Source: Proteobacteria bacterium UBA981 (GTDB taxonomy: Bacteria; Pseudomonadota; Gammaproteobacteria; Ga0077536). Taken from it: 64,000 nt of DNA. Made by a program: the position numbers and the translations under genes. The stretch covers positions 89,620 to 153,619 of the forward strand of contig DBBP01000019.1 of assembly GCA_002292285.1 (NCBI GenBank), in the 5' to 3' direction. The notes beneath the pieces are model-generated. The model had not been told where the DNA came from, made no database searches, and worked only from the letters and a program-made list of their open reading frames with translations. This document shows positions 17,403 to 26,276 of the stretch, piece after piece (position 1 is the stretch's first letter; each line of letters starts with the position of its first letter).

Positions 17403-19067
17403 CTAGATTGGTTTACAGGTAAAACCAGCCTGGTACTCCGCGATATGTTTTTCGCGGTCTGCAGGCGACATCGCGCGCAGGTCGACGAGCGGGCTGCGCA
17501 CTTCCAGACCCTTGAAGTGGTCCAGGGTCCACATCTTGCTGTCTTCCATGTGCAGATGGGGTTGCTGAATAACGGTGTGGCCATCTGAGCGCACAAAGCC
17601 CAGGTCTTTAACGACGTCAGCTAGATCCCAGCCGTGGTAGAGCTCTTCCCATTGGCGACGGCCACTGAAGCGGCCCATGGCGGGCGTTGGACGGCCGTTG
17701 TATTCACCCGCAAAAGCAACTTTGTGGGTCCAGCGACACAGCTCTGAACAGTAGGTGTAAAGCTCACCCTCAACCTCATCGACGCAGAAGTCTTCACGAA
17801 TCAGCGCCGGTACGTTGCAACTCCAGCAACGGTGCGGATAGACGTAGCCAGAATCGAGGTACATCAACGGCGGCTGATTGGGCAAACTGGCTTTCCCATA
17901 GTTTTCCCAATAGGTACCGAATTCGTTGTACCAACCCGGGTATTTGGCTTCGAACCAGTCGAAATCCTTCTCAACCATGCCGTCGATACGCCAGAACGCA
18001 ACCGGCCAGCCAAATGAGAAGAACTGCGCCACTTTGTGCACGTAATTCTTTTTGACGATGCGGTTCCAGGCTTCCTCGACATCTTCGTGATGAATTTTGA
18101 CGCCGTATTTTTCGAGCGGCAGGAGATACGTACGGTAGTAGTCGTCGAATACCCAGCGATGCCATAGCTCGGCATAGGATTCTTTATTCTTGTCGCGGTC
18201 CTGGGTGCCGTACTCGATGATGGTGCCGATGGCAGCATCGACGATGGCGTGGTTCTGCCAGAACGCATAGCGTAAATCGCGTTCGAGCAAATCGAGATTT
18301 TCAGGCTCTTTGACGATCGACATCAGAAACGAGTGGCCGTTGCCGATGTGGCGCGATTCATCGGACTGTACGGACAAGAAGATGGTCGGCAACGCGTAAT
18401 CGCCATTGCGCGCGGCCTCTGATGGCATCGCGACGAACAGGGTGTTCGTGAACGCGGTCTCAGCGACGACCTGCAAGTACACGTTGGTCGACGTCACGGC
18501 ATCGCCGGTGATAAAGCCTTCGCCAAACTGACGCCCGATGGTGGTTGCATAGCATTTGCCAAACGCCGCTTCAGTAATATCGAATCCGGCCGGATCGACG
18601 TAATTTTCCATGTACCACTTTTTCAGATTCATCTGAATGGTGGAATGACGGAATTCATCAATCATCTGCATTGTGAAGCCGGTGCGCAGGTTTTCGCCGG
18701 GCGCAATCTGGCCCTGAATAGCCATCGACCGGGCAGCGGAAATTTCCGGAAACGGAATAATCGCCAGGAACAGCTTCTGCCATTCAATCCAGCGCGGCTC
18801 AACGTTGCGAAACATGTCACCACGCAGCGCAGCATCGAGTGCGCCATAGACGCGGTTGTCTTTCTCTTCTTGCATCGGGAAGTAGGAGCGCAGCACCTGC
18901 TTCATCGGATCTTTGGGCGCTTTCTCAACCTTATAGTCGGTCGGATATTTGAGGATTTCCTCAAAGTAATCCGGCGCCCAGCCGAGATCGGCGATGCGCT
19001 GGGTGGCCTCGGTAACGCTAATGCTTTTTTGTTTTACGATTTTCGAGAGGGAAAGGTCGGCTGCCAT
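17403..19067 (-). CDS. mimA: Group-5 di-iron monooxygenase hydroxylase large (alpha) subunit, MimA/PrmA type
   Basis: Catalytic subunit that oxidises hydrocarbons with O2 at a carboxylate-bridged di-iron site. All six ligands can be placed with the spacing of known enzymes: E108 (PFPEIS), E138 and H141 (DEFRHS), E203 (VVAETAFTN), E237 and H240 (SDESRHIGNG). Known relatives oxidise propane at C2 and also phenol, acetone, tetrahydrofuran or short alkanes, so the substrate is not fixed. Start 19067 follows a CGGAG ribosome site and gives 554 residues; the 19-codon extension to 19124 is less likely. It is the first gene of a nine-gene minus-strand array reaching 8642. Confidence 0.95.
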   Translation of the reverse strand: MAADLSLSKIVKQKSISVTEATQRIADLGWAPDYFEEILKYPTDYKVEKAPKDPMKQVLRSYFPMQEEKDNRVYGALDAALRGDMFRNVEPRWIEWQKLFLAIIPFPEISAARSMAIQGQIAPGENLRTGFTMQMIDEFRHSTIQMNLKKWYMENYVDPAGFDITEAAFGKCYATTIGRQFGEGFITGDAVTSTNVYLQVVAETAFTNTLFVAMPSEAARNGDYALPTIFLSVQSDESRHIGNGHSFLMSIVKEPENLDLLERDLRYAFWQNHAIVDAAIGTIIEYGTQDRDKNKESYAELWHRWVFDDYYRTYLLPLEKYGVKIHHEDVEEAWNRIVKKNYVHKVAQFFSFGWPVAFWRIDGMVEKDFDWFEAKYPGWYNEFGTYWENYGKASLPNQPPLMYLDSGYVYPHRCWSCNVPALIREDFCVDEVEGELYTYCSELCRWTHKVAFAGEYNGRPTPAMGRFSGRRQWEELYHGWDLADVVKDLGFVRSDGHTVIQQPHLHMEDSKMWTLDHFKGLEVRSPLVDLRAMSPADREKHIAEYQAGFTCKPI

Positions 19068-19205
19068 AGTCGTAGTCTCCGGTTGTTCGGTCAGCACGGC
19101 TCGGGCAGATGTGGTGGGCGACACACAATCACGTAGCGATTGCGCATCCGGTCCTCCCCGACAGTGTGCAGCAACGCCCGCGAAACGAGCGCTATTTAGC
19201 TGTAC

Positions 19206-19233
19206 GATATACGCTTCCCGCCCGCAGAAGCAA
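19206..19233 (-). promoter_or_regulatory. Possible sigma70 promoter for the mimA operon
   Basis: On the minus strand, TTGCTT (19228-19233) and TATATC (19206-19211) are separated by 16 bp, about 140 bp before the mimA ATG. Each matches the sigma70 consensus at four positions. I looked for a sigma54 -24/-12 element, which often drives such operons, and saw none. The assignment is weak. Confidence 0.25.
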
Positions 19234-19249
19234 GGCTGTGCACGCGTTT

Positions 19250-19552
19250 ATGACAGGCTCGACCAAGTCCCCCGAATCCGGCTCCCCGCAAACCGACGAC
19301 GGTCTGGCCGAAAAGCAGCAAATGGTGGAAAAATTGTTCCGTCATACCAATGAATTCCTCGAGCAGAACAAGGACGACCCGCTATTGGTCGTCGAGGCTC
19401 TCGCGGCGATTCTGGTGCGTTACACCGCTCTGCTCGGCCCGGTCGAGCAGATGGGTGCCCGCCTCGACGTTCTGGAAGGCATGATTGGCAAGGAAAGCGA
19501 AGCTATCCAGGCGGTTGCCAAAGCGCAGCACGCCGCTGAAAAGGCCGACTAG
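19250..19552 (+). CDS. Small helical protein, unknown function
   Basis: A 100-residue protein starting at the ATG at 19250; longer in-frame starts exist but are low-complexity. It is almost wholly predicted helical and charged: EKQQMVEKLFRHTNEFLEQNK, then DDPLLVVEALAAILVRYTALLGPVEQMGARLDVLEGMI, ending in an Ala/Lys-rich tail. It has no signal peptide, membrane segment or catalytic motif. The heptad-like pattern suggests a coiled-coil or small scaffold protein. It is divergent from mimA, with start codons only 183 bp apart, so the two may share a control region. I do not recognise a family. Confidence 0.6.
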   Translation: MTGSTKSPESGSPQTDDGLAEKQQMVEKLFRHTNEFLEQNKDDPLLVVEALAAILVRYTALLGPVEQMGARLDVLEGMIGKESEAIQAVAKAQHAAEKAD

Positions 19553-19590
19553 GCGAGTCATTTAGCGCTGTCATGCGCTTCTCGTCCAAC

Positions 19591-20331
19591 TTAGGCGGGC
19601 CTGGCCCGCAACACTTCCCCAGACAGCGGCTCGGGGAGTTTCGTCCCATCGTTGCCGTAGGCGGTTCCGAGCTGCTCTGCAGTCAGGCCAAGTGCCAGGC
19701 TTAAGTCGGCGTCACTCAAATCTGCCTCGTCGAGCAACGCGCCAAACATCACCGCTTTAGTAAAATTGGCGCCGCGCAGGCTGGCGCCAGAGAATTCTGC
19801 CAACATCAGTTTGGCATCCGTGAAATCGCAACCGTCGAAACAGGCCTGATGGAGTTTCGAGCCGGCCAGATTGCTGTCTGTCAGATCGGCGCCGGGCAGG
19901 TTGGCGCCGCTGAAGTCGGCGCTAAGCAGGTTGGTGGAGCGCAGCGATGCCGCACTCAGATCGGCATTTTCGAACGCCACACCCGGAATAATCGCGCGGG
20001 CCAGATCGGCGCCTTTCAGGGATGCGGCGCTCAACACCGTGTTCACCATGCTGGCGCCCTGTAGATTTGCCCCGTCGAGCGTTGCTCCGGTCAAATCACA
20101 TTCACGCAGATTGGCGTTGATCAGGCATACGTCAGACAGATTGGCCCGGCGCAAATCGGCGAGCAGAAATCCGGCATAAATCAGATTCGCACCGGGGTAA
20201 TCGAAGCGCGTCCCCGCGCGACCCTCTGCGGCCAGCCATTCGCCGTGTGCGGCCACGCGCAGACCCAGCTCGTCTTCGGCGACGCGATCGCGTTCGGCTT
20301 CCGGATCGCCTCCTAAACGGTTATCTGTCAT
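19591..20331 (-). CDS. Pentapeptide-repeat protein
   Basis: A 246-residue protein whose central two thirds (about residues 45-215) are tandem A(D/N)LxX five-residue repeats, for example ANLIYAGFLLADLRRANLSD, GATLDGANLQGAS and GADLTDSNLAGS. These fold into a right-handed quadrilateral beta-helix. Known roles range from DNA-gyrase protection (Qnr/MfpA) to unknown scaffolds; nothing here supports a specific one. The N-terminal 40 residues are charged (DRVAEDELGLRVAAHGEWLAAEG). There is no signal peptide, so it is likely cytoplasmic. It converges with the small helical-protein gene and is divergent from the beta-oxidation run. Confidence 0.9.
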   Translation of the reverse strand: MTDNRLGGDPEAERDRVAEDELGLRVAAHGEWLAAEGRAGTRFDYPGANLIYAGFLLADLRRANLSDVCLINANLRECDLTGATLDGANLQGASMVNTVLSAASLKGADLARAIIPGVAFENADLSAASLRSTNLLSADFSGANLPGADLTDSNLAGSKLHQACFDGCDFTDAKLMLAEFSGASLRGANFTKAVMFGALLDEADLSDADLSLALGLTAEQLGTAYGNDGTKLPEPLSGEVLRARPA

Positions 20332-20609
20332 CGGACGTACTCAATCGAATTTCGGGCGAGAGCCCGCAAGGCGGCATCGGAGGTGATGAGCAGCGCACTA
20401 TCGTGGTGGTCGGTCCGGCAATTTTTACTCATTAGCGTGTTGTGCTTCCGTTTACGCGTTTCGTTCCCAATAGTGTGGCCCAGGCTTTCGCCGAGGTCGA
20501 TACGCCGGTCCGGGGAGGAAATTCGCGATGCAGGTGACTTCGATGATTTTCGGCGCTACCTTGCGCGCCGGGAAATATTGCACAACCACGCAATGGCGAG
20601 GAGAAATTT

Positions 20610-21467
20610 GTGACACAAAGTCAGGCGCCAATCGGCGTTATCGGCGGCGGCACTATGGGTGTTGGCATCGCCTATGTCTTTGCCGCGGCCGGTCATGCAG
20701 TGACCTTGGTTGAACCCGGCGCCAATCGCCGTCATGCCCTGCGGGGCGAACTGCGTCAGGCTGCGGCCGCAGCCGTTAAGCGCGGCAAGATGAGCGAGTC
20801 TGAGCAGGACGGTCTGCTGGGTCGAATCACACTGATTGAGCATGCCGATGCACTGCCCACCGGACTCGCGCTTGCCGTTGAGACCGTACCTGAACAGCTC
20901 GAATTGAAGTTGGCCGTGCTGGCTGCCGTTGAGGCACGGGGGCCTGCGCTCCTCGTCACCAACACAAGTGCCATTTCCATCGAGCGCCTGAGCAGCGCGC
21001 TGAACGCACCAGAACGCTTTATGGGGATGCACTTTTTTAACCCGGTGTGGTCGCTCGCCCTGGTGGAGTTGGTGCGCGGTGGGCGCACGAGTGCCGCCAC
21101 GATTGCTGCGTGTGAGTCGCTGGTGGCTGGCATCGGTAAGCAGAGTATTGTGGTGCGCGATATTCCCGGATTCGCTACTTCGCGGCTGGATATGAGCGCC
21201 GCTCTGGAGGCGATGCGCATGCTCGAAGACGGCGTCGCCAGCGCTGAAGACATCGACCGGGCTGCGACACTTGCCTATCGCCACCCGGTCGGACCGTTAC
21301 GCCTGAGTGATATCGTCGGGCTCGACGTGCGTTTGGATATCGCGCGCACCATGGCAGCGAGCCACGGCGCGCGCTTTGAGCCGCCACAGATACTCGTCGA
21401 CAAGGTCGCGGCAGGCGATTTGGGTAGAAAGACTGGTCGTGGATTCCACACCTGGGCTGAAAACTAG
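20610..21467 (+). CDS. 3-hydroxyacyl-CoA dehydrogenase
   Basis: NAD-dependent oxidation of 3-hydroxyacyl-CoA to 3-ketoacyl-CoA. Residues 5-32 form the NAD fold IGVIGGGTMGVGIAYVFAAAG, followed by VTLVEP. The signature FMGMHFFNPVWSLALVELVRG contains the catalytic His-Phe-Phe-Asn-Pro, and NTSAISI precedes it. The C-terminal domain reads GFATSRLD, then later HPVGPLRLSDIVGLDVRLDI and GRKTGRGFH. It has 285 residues, as in the single-function HbdA/PaaH enzymes. It begins with GTG after GGCGAGGAGA. It is the first gene of a plus-strand catabolic run and lies 11 bp before the acyl-CoA dehydrogenase. Confidence 0.95.
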   Translation: MTQSQAPIGVIGGGTMGVGIAYVFAAAGHAVTLVEPGANRRHALRGELRQAAAAAVKRGKMSESEQDGLLGRITLIEHADALPTGLALAVETVPEQLELKLAVLAAVEARGPALLVTNTSAISIERLSSALNAPERFMGMHFFNPVWSLALVELVRGGRTSAATIAACESLVAGIGKQSIVVRDIPGFATSRLDMSAALEAMRMLEDGVASAEDIDRAATLAYRHPVGPLRLSDIVGLDVRLDIARTMAASHGARFEPPQILVDKVAAGDLGRKTGRGFHTWAEN

Positions 21468-21478
21468 CAGGAACTAAC

Positions 21479-22660
21479 ATGATCGAGAACGCACTCTTTA
21501 CGTCCGCATTGGTCGATACGGCTGAGCATCACGAAGATATTCGGCGTGCCGTTGGGCGTCTGGTCGGAGACTTCGGCCGCAGCTATTTTCAGGACGTCAT
21601 TCGACGTGATGCAAAGCCAGTCGAGCTATGGAACGCGCTCGCACAGGCCGGCTATCTTGGCGCTCATATCCCGGCCGAATACGGTGGCGGTGGCGGCGGT
21701 TTGGCAGAACTGAACGTGATCATTGAAGAGACTGCTGCGCAGGGCTGTCCGATTTTGTCGTTGGTGATCGGTTCGATTACGGCACCTATTATCACCAAGC
21801 ACGGTTCGGATGAACTCAAGCAACGCTGGCTGCCGGGTATCGCCAACGGTAACTTGCGCATGTCCTTCGCGATCACCGAGCCGGACGCCGGCACCAACAC
21901 ACACTTGATTAGTACCCAGGCGAAACCGGATGGTGACGGCTGGGTCATGAACGGTACCAAGTACTACACCTCTGGCGTTGACGAAGCAGATTCGATACTG
22001 GTTGTGGCACGCAGCGGTGAGGCCGATGAACGTGGTCGCTATCCGTTGTCTCTGTTCATCGTCGCCGCCGACGCCCCGGGGATTACTGCAACCGACATTC
22101 CCTGCGCCGTCCAGTCGGCAGAAAAGCAATTCACGGTTTTCTTCGATAACGTCAAACTCGGACCGGAGGCTTTAATTGGCGAGCCAGGCGAAGGACTGCG
22201 CCAGGTGTTTGCAGGCCTCAATCCGGAACGTGTATCGGCTGCTGCGATCAACAACGGTATTGCGCGCTTCGCACTGGAGAAAGCCGCCACGTACGCCAGT
22301 GAGCGCAAGGTCTGGAAAGAGCCGATTGGCGCCCACCAGGGTGTCGCCCATCCACTCGCCAAAGCGTATATCAACGTGCAGATGGCGCGTCTCATGACCT
22401 ACCGAGCAGCCCAGCTCACCGATGAGAATTCCCCGGCCGCGGGCGAGTCAGCCAACATGGCCAAGTTTGCCGCTGCTGAGGCTTCTCTCGAAGCCCTTGA
22501 CCAATCGATTCAAACCCACGGTGGAAATGGCTTCGCGCTTGAATATGGTCTCGCCGATTTGTGGTTCGTGGCCCGTTTGCACAAGACGGCACCGGTGAGT
22601 CGGGAGATGATTTTGAATTTCGTTGCCCAGCATTCGCTCGGCCTGCCGAAGAGTTACTGA
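21479..22660 (+). CDS. Acyl-CoA dehydrogenase
   Basis: FAD enzyme that introduces the alpha-beta double bond in an acyl-CoA. It has 393 residues with the three ACAD domains. The N-terminal helical part contains HIPAEYGGGGGGLAELN. The FAD signature is MSFAITEPDAGTNTHLI with KYYTSGVDEAD after it. The C-terminal helices carry IQTHGGNGFALEYGLADLWF. Glu in the ALEYG segment may be the catalytic base, as in isovaleryl-type enzymes, but this is not certain from sequence alone. The stop codon overlaps the ligase start by one base (TGATG), so the genes are co-translated. Confidence 0.95.
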   Translation: MIENALFTSALVDTAEHHEDIRRAVGRLVGDFGRSYFQDVIRRDAKPVELWNALAQAGYLGAHIPAEYGGGGGGLAELNVIIEETAAQGCPILSLVIGSITAPIITKHGSDELKQRWLPGIANGNLRMSFAITEPDAGTNTHLISTQAKPDGDGWVMNGTKYYTSGVDEADSILVVARSGEADERGRYPLSLFIVAADAPGITATDIPCAVQSAEKQFTVFFDNVKLGPEALIGEPGEGLRQVFAGLNPERVSAAAINNGIARFALEKAATYASERKVWKEPIGAHQGVAHPLAKAYINVQMARLMTYRAAQLTDENSPAAGESANMAKFAAAEASLEALDQSIQTHGGNGFALEYGLADLWFVARLHKTAPVSREMILNFVAQHSLGLPKSY

Positions 22661-24216
22661 TGGCGACTCATTCCGAGCGCCCTGTGAATCTGGCGGACGT
22701 TGTGCGTCGTCAGGCGCGTTTGCGTCCAACTGCACCGGCACTCAGTTTTGCCGACCGGACACAGACTTACGCCGAGCTGGACGCGCGCAGTTCCCAGGTC
22801 GCCAATGCGCTGCTCAACCGTGGCCTGCAGGCTGGCGACCGAGTTGCCATTCTGGCCCGCAACCTGCCCCTGTTTTTCGAACTTGCCTTTGCTGCCGGCA
22901 AGGCGAACTTACAAATGGTGGGCCTGAACTGGCGGCTCGCGGCGGCGGAAATCGAGGGTATTGTGCGCGATGCGGCGCCTGCGCTCGTGATCGTGGCTGA
23001 CGAATTTCAGGACTCGCTGAACGACAAGGTACGCGCGCTGCCGGCCACTGACATCATCAGCGTGGCGGCGTTTGAGAAAGTTGTGGATGGCGCTTCGGAA
23101 TCTGATCCAACCAGTTCAAGCACTCCAGCCCAGGTGGTTTGCGTGCTCTATACCTCGGGTACGACCGGCCAACCGAAAGGCGTTCAATTGACGCACGAGA
23201 ATATGGGGTATTCGGGCTGGATTTCCGAGCACGCCTACGGCGTTACAGCCGCAAGCGTCAATCTGGTCGCTATGCCGTTGTTCCATGTGGGGGGGTTGGG
23301 CTATGGCTTATCCGCGTTTATGCACGGCGGCCATACGATTCTGCTGCAGGCCCCGGACGCCGGGGAAATCATCACCGCAATTGACGCCTATCAGGTTACC
23401 CACGCGTTTTTCGTACCGGCCGTGATCCAGACCATCGTCAGTCACGAGATGTTGGCGGGGGCAAATCTCAGCAGCCTGGAGCTGCTGGTGTACGGCGCCT
23501 CCCCAATTAGCGACGCCCTGTTACGGGCCGCGCTTCAGGCCCTGGATTGTCGGTTCGTGCAGGCTTATGGCATGACGGAAACCGCCGGCTCAGTGGTCAT
23601 CCTCGACGCCGCAGAGCACGACCCGGAAAGCCCCCATGCGGGACGCCTGCGCGCCTGCGGCAAAGCCTTGCCGTGGATTGAGTTGCGTATCGTCGATCCG
23701 GCCGCTGGCACCGATGTTGCGCAGGGTGAGGTCGGCGAAATCTGGACGCGCTCGCGGCAGAATACCCCCGGTTACCGCAACAAGCCCGAGGAAACCGCGG
23801 CGGCCATCCTCACCGACGGCTGGCTTCGCACGGGTGATGCGGCCTATCAGGACGAGGATGGGTTCATCTATTTGTTCGACCGGTACAAAGACATGATCGT
23901 GTCCGGTGCGGAGAACATTTATCCGGCGGAAGTAGAGAATGCCTTATACGACCACGCTGATGTTGCCGAGGTTGCGGTGATTGGCGTACCGCACGAACGT
24001 TGGGGTGAGACTGTCATGGCCATGGTGGTTCGTGCGCCCGAGGCGACAGTTGAGGCGCAGGAACTCATCGAGTTTTCCCGCACCCGGCTGGCCAAATATA
24101 AATGTCCGACGTCAATCGAGTTCGTTACCGAACTGCCGCGCAATGCCTCGGGCAAGTTGCTGAAAACGGAATTGCGCGCGCCTTACTGGCAGCACCAGCA
24201 GCGCGCGATTTCGTGA
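22660..24216 (+). CDS. Acyl-CoA synthetase (AMP-forming)
   Basis: Activates a carboxylic acid to its CoA thioester through an acyl-AMP. It has 518 residues. AMP-binding signatures occur in order: P-loop YTSGTTGQPKGVQLTHEN, then QAYGMTETAGS, TGDAAYQDEDGFIYLFDRYKD, MIVSGAENIYPAEVE, and the C-terminal catalytic Lys in LPRNASGKLLKTELR. The best family match is medium/long-chain or cyclic fatty acid ligases of the FadD3/FadD13 kind. The start at 22660 overlaps the acyl-CoA dehydrogenase stop by one base. Together with its two upstream neighbours it would activate and begin beta-oxidation of one acid class. Confidence 0.93.
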   Translation: MATHSERPVNLADVVRRQARLRPTAPALSFADRTQTYAELDARSSQVANALLNRGLQAGDRVAILARNLPLFFELAFAAGKANLQMVGLNWRLAAAEIEGIVRDAAPALVIVADEFQDSLNDKVRALPATDIISVAAFEKVVDGASESDPTSSSTPAQVVCVLYTSGTTGQPKGVQLTHENMGYSGWISEHAYGVTAASVNLVAMPLFHVGGLGYGLSAFMHGGHTILLQAPDAGEIITAIDAYQVTHAFFVPAVIQTIVSHEMLAGANLSSLELLVYGASPISDALLRAALQALDCRFVQAYGMTETAGSVVILDAAEHDPESPHAGRLRACGKALPWIELRIVDPAAGTDVAQGEVGEIWTRSRQNTPGYRNKPEETAAAILTDGWLRTGDAAYQDEDGFIYLFDRYKDMIVSGAENIYPAEVENALYDHADVAEVAVIGVPHERWGETVMAMVVRAPEATVEAQELIEFSRTRLAKYKCPTSIEFVTELPRNASGKLLKTELRAPYWQHQQRAIS

Positions 24217-24346
24217 TTGCCGGCCACGGCTGGCGCACGAAAGCGCGGGCTTGCAGTCAACCCGTGGGCTGCGTGTACACTACTTTTTTTGTTGTTGGCG
24301 GTCAGTTTCGCGCCCACCGCCCCGAATCGATATTGAGGCTATTTCG

Positions 24347-25126
24347 ATGACGTCATCGCATCCTTTTGTACACCTCATGCGCCGCTACGTGCTCGACTAT
24401 CTGGCCTGTGGCAACACGGCCGTGTGCCCCGAGATTATGGAGCCGGATTATTTGCTCTACATGGGCGGGCATGAACTCGGACCGCGAGATGAGGTGTATG
24501 TCCCCGCAGTGGCTCAGCAGATGGTCCAGTTTCCCGGCCTGTGCATGACCCCCAATGATTTGATCTGCAATGGTGATCGACTCGCGTTGCGTTTTACCCA
24601 ACACGGCGCTTCAACTCGCCACGACGGCGCGACCGGCGCCTGGGCTGGCGTTGGTCTGTACCATTGGAATGGCAACAAACTGACCAGCAATTGGGCGCTG
24701 GAAGATTATTACGCGCGCCGCCGGCAACTCAAGGAAGGTCGCTGCAATAACCTTGAGGCGCCACATGTCGCGCCTTGGGATATCCCCATCGAGACCGCAG
24801 ACAAAGACGCCGAACAGGCGGCACTGGCCTGGCTGAATAGCGGCTCTATGCACGGCAGTGCAGGTGTCGATTTCGATGACGAGTGGGATGGTCATGCTTG
24901 TGGTCCCTTGATTGAGGTCGGGGAAACGACGGTTGACGATATTTTTTCGGCCGGCAATGCGGTCGCTTTTCACGTTAGTCAGCGCGGCAGCTATATCGGC
25001 GGGATTGGCAAAGACGAACGGCAAGGGGACAGCGTGGTGTTGCGTAGTTCCGGCATCGTGCGCGTTGCAGCCGGGATGGTCGTCGGCGGTCGTGTCGTTC
25101 GCGATCGCGGCGGGTTGCTGGCGTGA
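24347..25126 (+). CDS. NTF2-like (SnoaL-type) protein with two modules
   Basis: A 259-residue protein. The first half, HPFVHLMRRYVLDYLACGNTAV then LRFTQHGASTRHDGATG and GVGLYHWNGNKLTSNWALEDYYARRRQL, is a recognisable SnoaL-like cone fold. The second half (about 145-259) contains DFDDEWDGHACGPLI and ends in GIVRVAAGMVVGGRVVRDRGG, and looks like a degenerate second copy. Relatives include polyketide cyclases, steroid isomerases and limonene-epoxide hydrolase, as well as non-catalytic proteins. The start is ATG 24347; the upstream extension lacks a ribosome site. Its stop overlaps the next GTG start by 4 bases. Function in a terpenoid-like route is plausible but unproven. Confidence 0.65.
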   Translation: MTSSHPFVHLMRRYVLDYLACGNTAVCPEIMEPDYLLYMGGHELGPRDEVYVPAVAQQMVQFPGLCMTPNDLICNGDRLALRFTQHGASTRHDGATGAWAGVGLYHWNGNKLTSNWALEDYYARRRQLKEGRCNNLEAPHVAPWDIPIETADKDAEQAALAWLNSGSMHGSAGVDFDDEWDGHACGPLIEVGETTVDDIFSAGNAVAFHVSQRGSYIGGIGKDERQGDSVVLRSSGIVRVAAGMVVGGRVVRDRGGLLA

Positions 25127-26019
25127 CGCGCTTTATCGCTACGCTCATGGAAACGCGCTCCCAGCCGGCTGAGTGGGCGAGCAAGCGCGAAGCGGAAGGT
25201 TGGCATGGGATTGCTGTACCTGATCACGTGTTCATCGAAAAGCAGGCCGTAGCGCATTTATGGGTTACGGCTACCGAGATGGCTCTGGCAACGAAGAAAG
25301 TCACTATCGCAACTTCGTTTGCCAACAACTTACTGCGCTCGCCAGTCGAGTTCGCGCAGGGTTCGCTCGCCTTGCAGCGCGCCAGCAATGGCCGTTTCGA
25401 GGCCGGTCTGGGTGCCGGTTGGGACCAAGACGAGCTGGAGGCTACTGGTGTGAATTTCCCGCTCGAAGCGCAGGAAAGAGCCGGGCGATACATCGAAGCC
25501 GGCAAGATTGTTCGTCAACTGTTTGACGAAGGCAGCGCCGACTTCAGTGGTCGCTGGTACCGCGTCAAGATGGACACCATCGGTCCGCAGGTTGAGGACC
25601 GTCCACCGCTGGTGGTGTCCGTCGGGGGGCCACGCACGACCAAAGCGCTGACGCCGGTCGCCGACGTTGTGGAAGTCAAACTACCAGGGTTCGCAACCAC
25701 CGGGAAAGGCTCGTTTCACACGCGTAGTTTGTCCACAGTCTCGTTACAGGATATCGAAGCGCGGATGGATGAGGTGAGGGGGATTCGACCAGACGCCAGG
25801 CTTGGTTTGTTTTTGGCAGCGGGTTGCGGCAATGACGCGGTCGTCGGCACGCTGCGTAAGCGCCTGCAGGGTAGTTTGTTTGCTTCGCTGTTCGGCCCGG
25901 CCGACGAAGTCGCCGAAACGATTCACAAGATTTCCGCGCTCGGTTTCGAACGTCTGACTATCGGCGCAGTGACGCCGAAAACCTATCAGCAGTTGGCACC
26001 CAGTCTGCTTACGCATTAA
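25123..26019 (+). CDS. Luciferase-like (LLM) flavin-dependent oxidoreductase
   Basis: A 298-residue TIM-barrel oxidoreductase of the bacterial luciferase superfamily. Typical features are ERA-like AEGWHGIAVPDHVF, KVTIATSF in strand 4, RASNGRFEAGLGAGWDQDELEATG and PPLVVSVGGPRTTKAL. The sequence most resembles the sub-families first named as F420-dependent in actinobacteria. In proteobacteria, members may use FMN instead, so the cofactor is open. GTG start overlaps the preceding stop (GTGA), indicating translational coupling. It is one of three LLM genes in the window. Confidence 0.88.
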   Translation: MTRFIATLMETRSQPAEWASKREAEGWHGIAVPDHVFIEKQAVAHLWVTATEMALATKKVTIATSFANNLLRSPVEFAQGSLALQRASNGRFEAGLGAGWDQDELEATGVNFPLEAQERAGRYIEAGKIVRQLFDEGSADFSGRWYRVKMDTIGPQVEDRPPLVVSVGGPRTTKALTPVADVVEVKLPGFATTGKGSFHTRSLSTVSLQDIEARMDEVRGIRPDARLGLFLAAGCGNDAVVGTLRKRLQGSLFASLFGPADEVAETIHKISALGFERLTIGAVTPKTYQQLAPSLLTH

Positions 26020-26276
26020 CGCTCGCGTTGATCCCGGAGCCCAATCGGGCGCCAAACAATCCTCAGCGGTCACGGATGGCGATTCGTCTTAATCCTGGAC
26101 CGTCATGTCTCGCAAATTCCGCGTAGTCGCTGCGACCCGCACTGTGGGTGGTATGCATAGCTGCAGGGACCGCAGAGCCAAAGTAACCTGTACTCCGACC
26201 GCGCGTTCAGGTCTACGCCGGGATCGGACCGCTGTTTTAACTATATCCGCTGACAAGCCAGACGGGAGAGCTATTA

